Positions 1 to 9,187 of a stretch of DNA of 55,803 nt are shown piece after piece. Source of the DNA: Oscillospiraceae bacterium (GTDB taxonomy: Bacteria > Bacillota > Clostridia > Oscillospirales > Oscillospiraceae). Each line of letters begins with the position of its first letter. The stretch's first letter is position 1. The translations under genes were made by a program, and so were the position numbers. The notes under the pieces are model-generated. The model was given only the letters and a program-made list of their open reading frames with translations, did no database searches and was not told the origin of the DNA. The stretch is from the NCBI GenBank assembly GCA_902778665.1, contig CACYYN010000026.1, positions 1-55,803 of the forward strand, in the 5' to 3' direction.

Positions 1-1
1 T

Positions 2-2443
2 GTGGGCTCGTCCAACCTCTCCAATGCTGCCCTGACCAGCGGCCTGGAATGGAACACAAAGATCACGAAGAAGGATCTGCCGGAGACCATCGATAAGGTG
101 GCGGCCACCTTTGAGTTCTACTGGAACGACAAGGAATTCGAATACTACGATGAAGGACAGCGGGAGCGTCTGGCCCGCGCGCTGCAGGCGGAGAAGTATT
201 TCGAAAGCAACAACGACGAGATTTTCAACAGGGAGATCCGGCCGTACTCGTATCAACAGGAGATTCTGGATAAGCTGCAGGCGGAACGCACCGTCCGTGG
301 CTATACCCGCAATCTTGTGGTTGCCGTAACCGGCACTGGCAAAACGGTCATTTCTGCGCTGGACTACAAGGCGTTCCAGAAAAAGAATCCTGGTAAACCA
401 TGCCGGCTGCTGTTCGTTGCCCACCGAGAAGAGATTCTGAAACAGAGCCTGTACACGTTTCGGGCTGTGCTGAGAAATGCCAATTTCGGCGATATGTTCG
501 TTGGGGGATATCGGCCGGACAGCATCGACCATCTGTTTATGTCCATCCAGACTTTTAACAGCCAGGACTTTACAGCGAAGACCTCGCCGGATTTCTATGA
601 TTACATTATCGTGGACGAGTTCCACCATGCGGCGGCACCTACTTATCAGAAGCTGCTGGAATACTATCAGCCGAAGATTCTTCTGGGACTGACTGCCACG
701 CCGGAACGAATGGACGGCAAGAGCATCCTCGGCTACTTCAATAATCGTATTGCAGCGGAAATCCGCTTGCCGGAAGCTATCGACCGCAAACTCCTGTGCC
801 CCTTCCAGTATTTTGGCGTGACCGACACGGTGGACCTGGACAAGCTGAAATGGTCAGCCGGTGGTTATGATAAATCGGAGCTATCCAAGATTTACACACT
901 CAGCGGCATGATGGCTGAACGCCGCGCGGATCTGGTTGTGTCTTCACTGCTGAAATACGTGACAGATATTGACGATGTGAAAGGCTTGGGCTTCTGTGTC
1001 ACGGTGGATCATGCGGAGTTTATGTGCCGGTATTTCAATGAACATGGGATTCCGTCCATGTTCCTGACCGGCAAGTCCCCGGATGAAGAGCGTCGCAGCG
1101 CGAAGGATAGTCTCGTTTCCGGCAAGGTGCGTTTTATCTTCGTCGTGGATATCTATAACGAAGGAGTGGACATTCCGGAGGTCAATACGGTCCTGTTCCT
1201 CCGCCCGACAGAATCGCTGACGATTTTCCTGCAGCAGTTAGGCCGAGGCCTGCGACTGGCAGAGGATAAAGAGTGCCTGACCGTTCTCGATTTCATTGGC
1301 CAGGCAAATAGGAAGTATAACTTTGAAGACAAGTTTGCTGCGCTTCTCTCCAACACCACGCGCAGCGTGACCCGCGAGATCAAGGACGGCTTTGTATCCG
1401 CGCCCAAGGGCTGCTATATCCAGTTGGAGAAAAAGGCGGCTAAGTACATACTCGATAACATCCGAGCCTCATATGGCAACACCGCCGGCCTGGTGACGAG
1501 AGTTGCATCCTTTGAGGAAGATACCGGCATGAAGCTCAACCTTGTCAATTTCCTGGACTATTATCATCTCGATCCACGGAGCGTTTACAAGTTTGCCACG
1601 TTCTCCCGGCTGTGTGCCCGTGCCGATGTGATCGACGATTTCAACGAACCGCTGGAAGAGACGATTACAAAGGCGATGGCAAGGCTAGCCGTGATCGATT
1701 CCCGCCGCTGGATCTCGTTCCTGCTGGATTTGCTGCCGCGGTTGAAAGATGTGGATTTCGATAAGCTTTCCTATATCGAAAAACGGATGCTGCAGATGTT
1801 TTATATCACAGTCTGGGGCAAGGCTGCTGAAGACTGGAGCAGTGACGAGGTTTGGGATACTCTCTATGCCTTGGCGGATAGCCCGGTGCTGCTGAGTGAG
1901 CTGATCGACCTGCTGAGATACCAATACAATCGCATCGACTTTATTGACGCTCCGGTGGATGTGGGCTTTGATTGCCCGCTGGATCTGCATTGTACCTATA
2001 CCCGTGACCAGCTGCTTGTGGCGCTGGACTTCCTGAAGCCCGCGACTGTGCGTGAGGGCGTGAAGTGGCTGCCGGATCATAAGCTGGACGTGTTCTTCGT
2101 AACGCTGAATAAGGCGGACAAGGACTATTCGCCCACGACCATGTACAACGACTATTCGATCAACGAGTGGCTGTTCCACTGGCAGAGCCAGAGCACCACG
2201 GCAGAGCGTTCCTCCACCGGCCAGCGGTACATCCACCATAAAGAGCAGGGGAGCCGTGTGCTGCTGTTTGTCCGGGAGTTCAAGGCTGACCGGATCACTA
2301 ACGGCGCTGAGGCCTATACCTATCTCGGCACGGCCAACTATGTAAAGCACGAGGGTGAAAAGCCCATGAATATCACCTGGCGTCTGGATGCCCCGATCCA
2401 GGCGAAGTATTTGAAGAAGACGAACAAGCTAGTGGTGGGGTAA
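2..2443 (+). CDS. SF2 helicase with PLD remnant and DUF3427-type C-terminus (5' partial)
   Basis: An ATP-dependent nucleic-acid helicase or translocase of superfamily 2. The reading frame is open from the window edge, so the true start lies upstream. The first visible residues (GSSNLSNAALTSGLEWN) resemble the end of a phospholipase D-like HKD domain, which normally precedes the helicase in DUF3427-type proteins. Visible motifs are Walker A TGTGKT near residue 110, DEFHH at 205-209, TATPER at 231-236 and QQLGRGLR near 411. The C-terminal part, from about 480, fits the DUF3427 family by architecture. Such PLD-helicase proteins occur in defence and repair islands, and the PLD part may act as a nuclease. 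It is followed after 73 bp by a second helicase gene on the same strand. Helicase assignment is firm. The PLD and DUF3427 parts are family-based inference. Confidence 0.88.
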   Translation: MGSSNLSNAALTSGLEWNTKITKKDLPETIDKVAATFEFYWNDKEFEYYDEGQRERLARALQAEKYFESNNDEIFNREIRPYSYQQEILDKLQAERTVRGYTRNLVVAVTGTGKTVISALDYKAFQKKNPGKPCRLLFVAHREEILKQSLYTFRAVLRNANFGDMFVGGYRPDSIDHLFMSIQTFNSQDFTAKTSPDFYDYIIVDEFHHAAAPTYQKLLEYYQPKILLGLTATPERMDGKSILGYFNNRIAAEIRLPEAIDRKLLCPFQYFGVTDTVDLDKLKWSAGGYDKSELSKIYTLSGMMAERRADLVVSSLLKYVTDIDDVKGLGFCVTVDHAEFMCRYFNEHGIPSMFLTGKSPDEERRSAKDSLVSGKVRFIFVVDIYNEGVDIPEVNTVLFLRPTESLTIFLQQLGRGLRLAEDKECLTVLDFIGQANRKYNFEDKFAALLSNTTRSVTREIKDGFVSAPKGCYIQLEKKAAKYILDNIRASYGNTAGLVTRVASFEEDTGMKLNLVNFLDYYHLDPRSVYKFATFSRLCARADVIDDFNEPLEETITKAMARLAVIDSRRWISFLLDLLPRLKDVDFDKLSYIEKRMLQMFYITVWGKAAEDWSSDEVWDTLYALADSPVLLSELIDLLRYQYNRIDFIDAPVDVGFDCPLDLHCTYTRDQLLVALDFLKPATVREGVKWLPDHKLDVFFVTLNKADKDYSPTTMYNDYSINEWLFHWQSQSTTAERSSTGQRYIHHKEQGSRVLLFVREFKADRITNGAEAYTYLGTANYVKHEGEKPMNITWRLDAPIQAKYLKKTNKLVVG

Positions 2444-2516
2444 TTCTATTCAGCACTACGTGTTTTCTCAAAAATCAGTTATTCAGGTTCTTTGTATGTA
2501 GAGAGGGAGCCTTCGT

Positions 2517-5500
2517 ATGACAAGTGTTTGCAGAGAAATATTCAAAGCGATCCACGAAGGAAAGTGGCTTAGCATTGAATATAAAAATCAAACAGGCAAG
2601 ATTACAAAGTATTGGATTGGTATCAAATCCTTAAATCTTCGTGATCTTAGTTTGATCGTGGATGGACTGCACCTTGGAGAACTAAAGGTTCAGCAGCTGA
2701 AAATCTTTATCATATCAATTTTGAATGCCGCCATTGTCGAAGGAAGCTATTGCGAAGTAAACAGAAAACTTGTTGAGGACATAAAACTTAATCCGACAAA
2801 ATACGCTGGCGTGTTTGACCAAATCCCGAATCTGAAAATCCTAAACTATCTCGTGGACTGCAATCGGTTGGACGCGACTCCGTATAGCTGCGAATACAAA
2901 CTGATTCACTGCTTTGACGCGGATCGTTTTGAAAACGGGAAATATCAGCTCGACGATGACCAGTTCGCGGAAATAGTCAGAGCCTTTCAATATCAGACAA
3001 ATAGTGAAGACGGGAAAATCCGGGTGAAACAACTTGGCTTAAATGCAATCAGCGTCCCGGTAAGGCAGGGCCTTTATGTCCTCGCGTACCACAAACTACA
3101 TTTGGATGTAGCAAACCGCATAATGCGTGTAGACGAGGATATCACATTCTGCAGAGAGTTTACTATTGAAGGCGATAAGCTGAGCATTCGACAGTTTCTC
3201 GAACCATATGATATGGATTTGTTAGATGATCCGCATGCAAATTTAGAAACTATCAAGGACTATATAACCCTGAATAATCCTAATCTCCGCGGCGTAGATG
3301 ACATGCCCTATGTGATTGCTATCGCCATGGATTATGCACTCGATCTGGAACATGAATATTCTGCAATCATGGAAATGTACCAGGAAGAGAAAGTTACTGC
3401 GACGATTAGGGCGTTCTTTGGAGAGTATCTTAAGCGGTCGGTTCGCCGGAAACAATACCCCTTGGCTCTTCTAAACCGCAAAGTCAATTTGGACCAATTA
3501 CTTGCGATTAACAATGCGATGAGATATCCACTGGCGTACATTCAGGGGCCGCCGGGAACTGGGAAAACAAATACAATAATGAATACGATCATGACAGCCT
3601 TTTCCAATGATAGGACTGTCTTGTTTGCATCCAATAACAACCACCCCATCGATGAGGTTTATAAAAAGATGCGCCAGCTACGGTATCAGGGAAGACCTAT
3701 TCCTTTTCCGATGATTCGGCTTGGTAATGTTGAGGTGGTTAAAAAAGCGCTGAATGAAATGCGCACGCTCTATGAGCAGGTAAAAAATGTAAATGTTTAC
3801 GATTCTACTTTGGACAAAAGAAAGGGACAGGAAGTCCAACGCACAGCACAGCTTACGAAGCTGTTAGAAGAATACTATGAGATACTTGATCTTCGGGAAC
3901 GCAGGGAAGTAACCCAGCATTTGTTAGAAGAGAACAATCAGTTTAACTTTCAATTTGAACTGAGGGGACGGCAACTTGCTGAAATTGACCAGCGACTGGC
4001 AGAGATAGGCAATATCACCGATGCAGACGCCTTGAATCTCCTTGAAGAAAACGAAAAAGACTATCTGCTTTATCTTAACTTTACATCAGTCAAACACATT
4101 AAAAGAATAGGGGAGCCGAAAAACAAAGAGTTATTTGACATTATCTATATGGATGCTGATGATCCGGAGAGGGTCAACCGATTCAATCAGTACTTAAGCA
4201 ATCCGGAAAATGTCCGGCTATTCCAGCGAATCTTCCCAATTATCGCCACGACATGTATCTCTGCACATCGCATTGGTGATCCAGAAGTCTATTTTGATAT
4301 GGTCATTATGGATGAAGCGAGTCAGTGTAATACTGCGGTGTCCTTAGTACCTATCTTGCGTGGGGAGAGCTTAATGCTGGTTGGCGATCCTCAACAATTA
4401 CAGCCGGTTATTCTTCTGAATGAGGCCGACAATCAAACGTTGAGGAAGAAATATGCAGTTGCACCAGAGTATGATTACATAGCAAATTCAGTATATAAAA
4501 CTTTTCTTGCCTGTGATCCTGTTAGCGATGAGGTGCTGCTACATCATCATTATCGATGCCATCCCAAGATTATCGGGTTTAATAACAAAAAGTACTATAA
4601 CGGAAAACTGGTTATCGAAAGCAACGTTGAATGCAAGACCCCTCTGACATTCGTGGATGTAGAAGAATCGGATGCCGATATAAAGAATACATCCCCTGGA
4701 GAGGCAGAGCAAATAATCAACTATGTGAGAGCCTACCCCGGAAAGAACATTGGCATAATTACTCCTTTTGCAAACCAGAAAATGCTGATAAGCGATGAGC
4801 TTGCTAAGATAGGCCGACGTGATGTTGCGTGTGGTACAGTCCACGCATTTCAAGGAGATGAGAAAGACGTAATTCTTTTCTCGCTTGGCCTCTCTGATGT
4901 AACGCAGATAAAAACCTATGATTGGCTAAAAAACAACAGAGAGCTGATCAATGTTGCCACGTCACGAGCTAGGCAAGAGTTGATTGTTTTAGGAAGTTCA
5001 AAGAACCTGGATCGCCTGCACAGCAAATCGGACCAGGATGATCTTTACGAGTTGGTGGATTATATAAGATCGAATGGCATGAGTCAGGTGTCCCAGAGAA
5101 CAGCTCTGTCGCGAGCTCTTGGCATTAAGCCTTACAGTACGGAAACTGAAGCAGCATTTATGGAAAACCTGAATCATGCGATCGACAACATCCAGCCATC
5201 TGGTTCACGATACTCAGTCCACAAAGAAGTTCCTGTGGCCCAGGTGTTCGTTGACAATCCTTCCTATGCGGATTTGTTTTATACAGGACGTTTTGATTTT
5301 GTCGTCTATGAACGCGGCCCAGCAAAGACAGAGTTTCCGGTGTTGGCAATCGAGCTAGACGGTAAGGAACACTTTGAGGATGAAATCGTTAAAGAGCGAG
5401 ATCGGAAGAAGAACCAGATTTGTAAAGAGCATGATTTTGAACTGATTCGCGTCGAAAACACATATGCCAGACGATATCACTACATCAAAGATATTCTGAT

Positions 5501-5531
5501 CCGTTACTTCACGAACGACCGAGCAAGTTAA
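2517..5531 (+). CDS. SF1 (DNA2/UPF1-like) helicase with C-terminal nuclease-like domain
   Basis: A 1004-residue SF1B-type helicase fused to a restriction-endonuclease-like domain. The first 340 residues match no family I recognise. The helicase core shows GPPGTGKT at 344-351, DEAS at 599-602, GDPQQL at 623-628, QGDEKD at 779-784 and TSRAR at 815-819, with a helical insert between motifs I and II. The C-terminus (about 900-1000) has Asp927, then ELDGKEH with Glu946 and Asp948, then a basic RDRKKNQ stretch. This is the pattern of VSR/DUF2726-like PD-(D/E)xK nucleases. The start ATG has a GAGGGAG ribosome site. Base composition is visibly more AT-rich than the helicase genes on either side of the block (2-2443 and 6376-8634), suggesting a different origin. 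The likely job is DNA or RNA unwinding coupled to cleavage. The target is unknown. Confidence 0.88.
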   Translation: MTSVCREIFKAIHEGKWLSIEYKNQTGKITKYWIGIKSLNLRDLSLIVDGLHLGELKVQQLKIFIISILNAAIVEGSYCEVNRKLVEDIKLNPTKYAGVFDQIPNLKILNYLVDCNRLDATPYSCEYKLIHCFDADRFENGKYQLDDDQFAEIVRAFQYQTNSEDGKIRVKQLGLNAISVPVRQGLYVLAYHKLHLDVANRIMRVDEDITFCREFTIEGDKLSIRQFLEPYDMDLLDDPHANLETIKDYITLNNPNLRGVDDMPYVIAIAMDYALDLEHEYSAIMEMYQEEKVTATIRAFFGEYLKRSVRRKQYPLALLNRKVNLDQLLAINNAMRYPLAYIQGPPGTGKTNTIMNTIMTAFSNDRTVLFASNNNHPIDEVYKKMRQLRYQGRPIPFPMIRLGNVEVVKKALNEMRTLYEQVKNVNVYDSTLDKRKGQEVQRTAQLTKLLEEYYEILDLRERREVTQHLLEENNQFNFQFELRGRQLAEIDQRLAEIGNITDADALNLLEENEKDYLLYLNFTSVKHIKRIGEPKNKELFDIIYMDADDPERVNRFNQYLSNPENVRLFQRIFPIIATTCISAHRIGDPEVYFDMVIMDEASQCNTAVSLVPILRGESLMLVGDPQQLQPVILLNEADNQTLRKKYAVAPEYDYIANSVYKTFLACDPVSDEVLLHHHYRCHPKIIGFNNKKYYNGKLVIESNVECKTPLTFVDVEESDADIKNTSPGEAEQIINYVRAYPGKNIGIITPFANQKMLISDELAKIGRRDVACGTVHAFQGDEKDVILFSLGLSDVTQIKTYDWLKNNRELINVATSRARQELIVLGSSKNLDRLHSKSDQDDLYELVDYIRSNGMSQVSQRTALSRALGIKPYSTETEAAFMENLNHAIDNIQPSGSRYSVHKEVPVAQVFVDNPSYADLFYTGRFDFVVYERGPAKTEFPVLAIELDGKEHFEDEIVKERDRKKNQICKEHDFELIRVENTYARRYHYIKDILIRYFTNDRAS

Positions 5532-5571
5532 AGACTGCAATTCTTGATATTATCAAAGGAAAGATGTTTAC

Positions 5572-5901
5572 ATGGAGCACCAGAAAGTGACGAAGTACAA
5601 CAAACTTGTTCGTGACCGTATCCCGGAGATTATCGAATCCTCCGGCAAGTCCTGTACAACAGAAATTCTATCCGCCGAAGACTATCTCCGTATGATTGAT
5701 GCAAAGCTGGATGAAGAGCTCGCGGAATACCATAAGGATCAGAATATCGAGGAATTAGCAGATCTTTTGGAAGTAATTCGAGCAGCAGCTATTGCTCGAG
5801 GCTATACGATAGAAGATCTGGAGCGGGTGCGCGCAGAAAAGGCCGCCAAACGAGGCGGCTTTGAAAAGCGGATTCTGCTGAAAGAAGTAGTGGAGGAATA
5901 A
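5572..5901 (+). CDS. MazG-like / PRA-PH-like nucleotide pyrophosphohydrolase
   Basis: A 109-residue all-alpha NTP pyrophosphohydrolase of the MazG superfamily. The N-terminus YNKLVRDRIPEII is typical of the phosphoribosyl-ATP-pyrophosphohydrolase-like branch. The metal-binding pattern EExxE (48-52) followed by ExxD (61-64) is intact, so it is probably active on a nucleoside triphosphate or modified nucleotide. It lies 40 bp after the SF1 helicase-nuclease gene and 1 bp before the next gene, so it is almost certainly co-transcribed. MazG-type enzymes serve nucleotide-pool cleaning and also appear in phage-related contexts, where nucleotide depletion or (p)ppGpp removal has been proposed. Its position inside a helicase/nuclease cluster is the interesting point. 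The substrate cannot be read from sequence. Confidence 0.85.
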   Translation: MEHQKVTKYNKLVRDRIPEIIESSGKSCTTEILSAEDYLRMIDAKLDEELAEYHKDQNIEELADLLEVIRAAAIARGYTIEDLERVRAEKAAKRGGFEKRILLKEVVEE

Positions 5902-5902
5902 G

Positions 5903-6364
5903 ATGCCGCGTACAAATTGGTCGAAGCTTTCTCCGTTACAACTTGGCCGGTATGCTGAATACTACGCAAAAATGGAGTTCGCTTCCTATGGCTTTGAAGT
6001 GTACACATCGGAAGTTGACGATCACGGAGTAGATTTTATTGCCAAAAATCCGCATAACAATCAGTTCTATGAAGTGCAAGTTAAATCTATTCGGAATACG
6101 GGATATGTCTTTGTTCAGAAAGACAAGATAGAGCTTCAGGAGAATTGGCTCCTATGCCTTCTGCGGTTTGTCGATGGCACTTTGCCGGAGGTGTGCATTA
6201 TTCCTGCAACAACATGGGCTACAGCAAAGGAGCCTTTCGTAAGCAGAGACTATGACAAGGAAGGACAGAAGAGCAAACCGGAGTGGGGGATCAATCTATC
6301 AAAGAAGAATCTCCCCAAACTTGAAGCCTATGCGTCAGATGATTTCTTTAGTAAATGGCTGTGA
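5903..6364 (+). CDS. Small PD-(D/E)xK-like nuclease (DUF4365/Mrr-like)
   Basis: A 153-residue protein. The N-terminal helix GRYAEYYAKMEFASYGFEVYT, the acidic HGVDF (Asp44) and the strand YEVQVKS (Glu57, Gln59, Lys61) match the core of Holliday-junction-resolvase and Mrr-like folds (D...QxK or ExK). Proteins of the DUF4365 type have the same G-x-x-A-E helix and D...E/QxK layout. It begins 1 bp after the MazG-like gene and ends 11 bp before the next helicase, in the same AT-richer block. The probable role is a structure-specific or restriction-type DNase working with the neighbouring helicases. An inactive DNA-binding version is possible, because the motif II residue is Gln/Glu rather than a clean ExK. 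Confidence 0.7.
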   Translation: MPRTNWSKLSPLQLGRYAEYYAKMEFASYGFEVYTSEVDDHGVDFIAKNPHNNQFYEVQVKSIRNTGYVFVQKDKIELQENWLLCLLRFVDGTLPEVCIIPATTWATAKEPFVSRDYDKEGQKSKPEWGINLSKKNLPKLEAYASDDFFSKWL

Positions 6365-6375
6365 GGTGAACCACC

Positions 6376-8634
6376 ATGCCTGAATACAGATCGGCCTCCG
6401 GCAGCACGGCCGAGGATCTGTTCATAGATCTTTTCGCAGATACCTTTGGAGCAGAAAAAGCCGGGTATCTGTATTCACAGTACCCGTTTTACGACATTTA
6501 TCAGAATGCCCGCTTCGCCGACTTCGTGCTGGAAAACGGCGCGACTCGCGTTGCCATTGAGATCGACGACGAAGCCTCCCACAACCCGCGCCTGGTGTCG
6601 CAGGACAAATTCTACGATGATCTGCTGAAGCAGAACAGTATGATTCACTTGGGGTGGGATGTATACCGCTGGGCAGTCCGGCAGATGCAGAAGCAGCCGG
6701 AAACCGTAAAGGACGAGTTGCGCGTGTTCCTTGGCAGCGATCCGCGGTTCAAGGAGATCGAGGACTATCTGCCTACTCAGCAGGGCCGGGCGCTGAAAGC
6801 CGATCAGCTGGAGCTGCGAGAGTATCAGCAAGAAGCGCTGGATTCACTGCAGGCCATGCGGCAAAACCGGGAGACCATCGCGCTGCTTTACCATGCAACC
6901 GGAACAGGTAAAACCGTTACCGCAGTCATGGACGCCAAACGCTGCGGCGGGCGGGTGCTGTTCGTGACGCACACAATGGAGCTGGTGAACCAGGCTTACA
7001 ACACCTTCCGAGACCTTTGGCCGGAGGTGATGGTCGGCAAGTTTGCGGACAACCTCAAAGAGCCAGACGCCCACGTGGTATGCGGCAGCATCCAGAGCGT
7101 GGCGCTGAACCTGGATCAGTTCCAGGAGGACGCTTTCGACTATCTGATCATCGACGAGGCTCACCACGCCTCCGCGGATACATATCAGAAGGTGCTGGCC
7201 TATTTCAAACCGCAGTTTACGCTGGGGCTCACTGCAACGCCGGAGCGGGCGGATGACGTAAATATCCTGGAGATCTTCAAGAACACCGCTCACAAGCTGG
7301 ATATCCAGACCGCCGTGGAGATTGGTGCCCTGGTGCCGGTCCGCTGCATCCGCATCCATACCAACATCGATATGACCAAGGTGCGCTTCAACAGCGTCCA
7401 GTACAACATCCGTGATCTGGACGTGAAGATCTGTGTGACCGAACGCAATCAGCTCATTGTGGATACTTGGCTGGACTATGTGAAGGACAAGCGTACCGTC
7501 GTGTTCTGCGCCTCCGTGAAGCACGCCGAGCAGATCGCGGAGCTGTTCCGGGCGGCGGGTGTCGCTGCGATTGCGGTTTCCGGCAGCATGAAAACTTCCG
7601 AACGCAACGAGCAGCTTGCCAAGTTCGCAAGTGGTGAGATCAAGGTTCTCTGCGCCTGCGATCTGTTGAATGAGGGCTGGGACTGCCCGCAGACCGAAGT
7701 GCTGTTCATGGCGCGCCCCACTATGTCAAAGGTGCTGTATACGCAGCAGCTTGGCCGCGGTATGCGCACGGCCGAGGGCAAGGATCATCTGATGGTCTTC
7801 GACTTCGTGGATAATGCCAGCCAGTACAATATGCCCTATTCGCTTCACCGCCTGTTCAAGCTGAACGAGTATCACGCAGGCGGCACGGTTGTCGGTAAAA
7901 AGGGCCAGCGCGAAGCCGAGGACGACCTCTACCGAAAGGGCGAAAAGCCGGACGTCATCATCGACTATCCCGTGGACGCCACCGATTACGAGCTGGTTGA
8001 CATCTTCAACTGGCAGGAAGAGGCTGCCGGGATGATCTCACAGATGGAGTTCGTGCACCGGGTCGATGTGCAGACCGAGACCATCGAGCGCTATGTGCGG
8101 GAAGGCAAGCTGGTGCCGGATCTGATCGTGCCCATGAGTGAGCACCGCACCTTCAAGTATTTCAAAGAGGAGACCCTGCAGGCCTATGCCGAGCAATACG
8201 GCTGGAAGCTCATTGACGACAGCAACCGCAAGCAGCTGTTCATGGAAATGGTCGAACAGATGGACATGAGCTATTGCTATAAGCCGGTGCTGCTGAAAGC
8301 GATCCTGACCTATGCCGACGCTGCCGGGCGTGTGAAGATCAGCGATATTGTTTCCTATTTCCGTAGCTTCTACGAGGCCAGACGCGCTGCAGGTCTGAAG
8401 GTTGAGAAGGCCAACAGCATCTTTGCCAAGGGAGGCTACACTGACAAGGAGGCCGAGCGGAACATTCTTTCCAATCCTTTCAAGCGCTTTGAGGACATGA
8501 ACATGATGCGCCATACCAAAACGCTGGGTATCATCGAGGTTGACGGCACCGTGTGGAAGAAACTGAGCGAGGATGAGAAGAAGAGGATTGAAGAGATTTG
8601 TGATGAAAAGCTTACCGAGTATTATTTGCGATAA
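6376..8634 (+). CDS. Nuclease-SF2 helicase fusion (HsdR-like DEAD/DEAH protein)
   Basis: A 752-residue protein with an N-terminal nuclease-like domain and an SF2 helicase core. Residues 1-120 contain FADFVL (Asp49) and AIEIDDEASH (Glu62, Asp64), then a DKFYDD helix and HLGWDVYRW, a VSR/DUF559-like PD-(D/E)xK pattern. The helicase has ATGTGKT at 174-180, DEAHH at 260-264, TATPER at 286-291 and QQLGRGMR at 457-464. The last 250 residues are of unknown fold. The start ATG is 11 bp after the previous stop. The layout resembles type I restriction HsdR subunits, but no HsdM or HsdS gene is present in the window. Base composition is GC-richer, like the first helicase and unlike the three genes between them. 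Confidence 0.88.
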   Translation: MPEYRSASGSTAEDLFIDLFADTFGAEKAGYLYSQYPFYDIYQNARFADFVLENGATRVAIEIDDEASHNPRLVSQDKFYDDLLKQNSMIHLGWDVYRWAVRQMQKQPETVKDELRVFLGSDPRFKEIEDYLPTQQGRALKADQLELREYQQEALDSLQAMRQNRETIALLYHATGTGKTVTAVMDAKRCGGRVLFVTHTMELVNQAYNTFRDLWPEVMVGKFADNLKEPDAHVVCGSIQSVALNLDQFQEDAFDYLIIDEAHHASADTYQKVLAYFKPQFTLGLTATPERADDVNILEIFKNTAHKLDIQTAVEIGALVPVRCIRIHTNIDMTKVRFNSVQYNIRDLDVKICVTERNQLIVDTWLDYVKDKRTVVFCASVKHAEQIAELFRAAGVAAIAVSGSMKTSERNEQLAKFASGEIKVLCACDLLNEGWDCPQTEVLFMARPTMSKVLYTQQLGRGMRTAEGKDHLMVFDFVDNASQYNMPYSLHRLFKLNEYHAGGTVVGKKGQREAEDDLYRKGEKPDVIIDYPVDATDYELVDIFNWQEEAAGMISQMEFVHRVDVQTETIERYVREGKLVPDLIVPMSEHRTFKYFKEETLQAYAEQYGWKLIDDSNRKQLFMEMVEQMDMSYCYKPVLLKAILTYADAAGRVKISDIVSYFRSFYEARRAAGLKVEKANSIFAKGGYTDKEAERNILSNPFKRFEDMNMMRHTKTLGIIEVDGTVWKKLSEDEKKRIEEICDEKLTEYYLR

Positions 8635-8679
8635 ATGACAATTATTCCCGATTCATTTTCTGTGTGGGGAGGTACTAAT

Positions 8680-9084
8680 GTGATGATGAAGATTGACCTT
8701 GAGCTAAAGGGTGTCGGGCCACACGCAGATACTCATTTGGTTGAGAACGTAAAATCTCTTAATATGGTTATTTTTGCAGAAAATGACTCTGGAAAAAGCT
8801 TTATTAGCAAATCGTTTAAGCGCATTTCTGAAAGAAAGGCGCTTGATGAGTCGAATGTAGAAGCAGTTCATGTGAACGACGAGGATAATTCTATTGATAT
8901 AAACCTTGCGATCGAAACGAGCAGGTTTTTCCAGCTTGATAAAAACGAGGCCAAGAAACTAGCGGAAAAGAATTGCTTGATCGTCCGCGAAGGATGGGAA
9001 GGGACAGCAAGAAGATATAGCCTCAGCCGTGGACAAATTGAAATAATGAGACCAGCCTTTGAAGCAAGTAATTGGGGCAAGTAG
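8680..9084 (+). pseudogene. Truncated P-loop ATPase (RecF/SMC-like N-terminus)
   Basis: Only the first 135 residues of a much larger ATPase remain. They start MKIDLELKGVGPHADTHL, with a Walker A ENDSGKS, as in RecF, SbcC and AAA-type SMC-like proteins. Signature, coiled coil and Walker B are absent. The open frame runs back to 8635, but a GGGGAGG ribosome site at 8666-8672 selects GTG 8680 or ATG 8683 as start. After the stop at 9084 about 100 bp of non-coding sequence lead into sbcD. The gene most likely marks the eroded right edge of the helicase/nuclease island. A genuine short protein is less likely, because a P-loop without Walker B would not hydrolyse ATP. Confidence 0.65.
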
Positions 9085-9187
9085 CCAGGCATTATTTGAT
9101 TCAAAAAGCAAAGTATCGCTTTGAATAGTCAAAGAAATAATCGAATGAAGACAGTATAATCGCATCAGCTTTACAAAGGAGAACAGC

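Noticed and set aside
6376-8634. Type I restriction system
   Set aside because: The helicase is HsdR-like, but no methyltransferase or specificity gene is found in the window.
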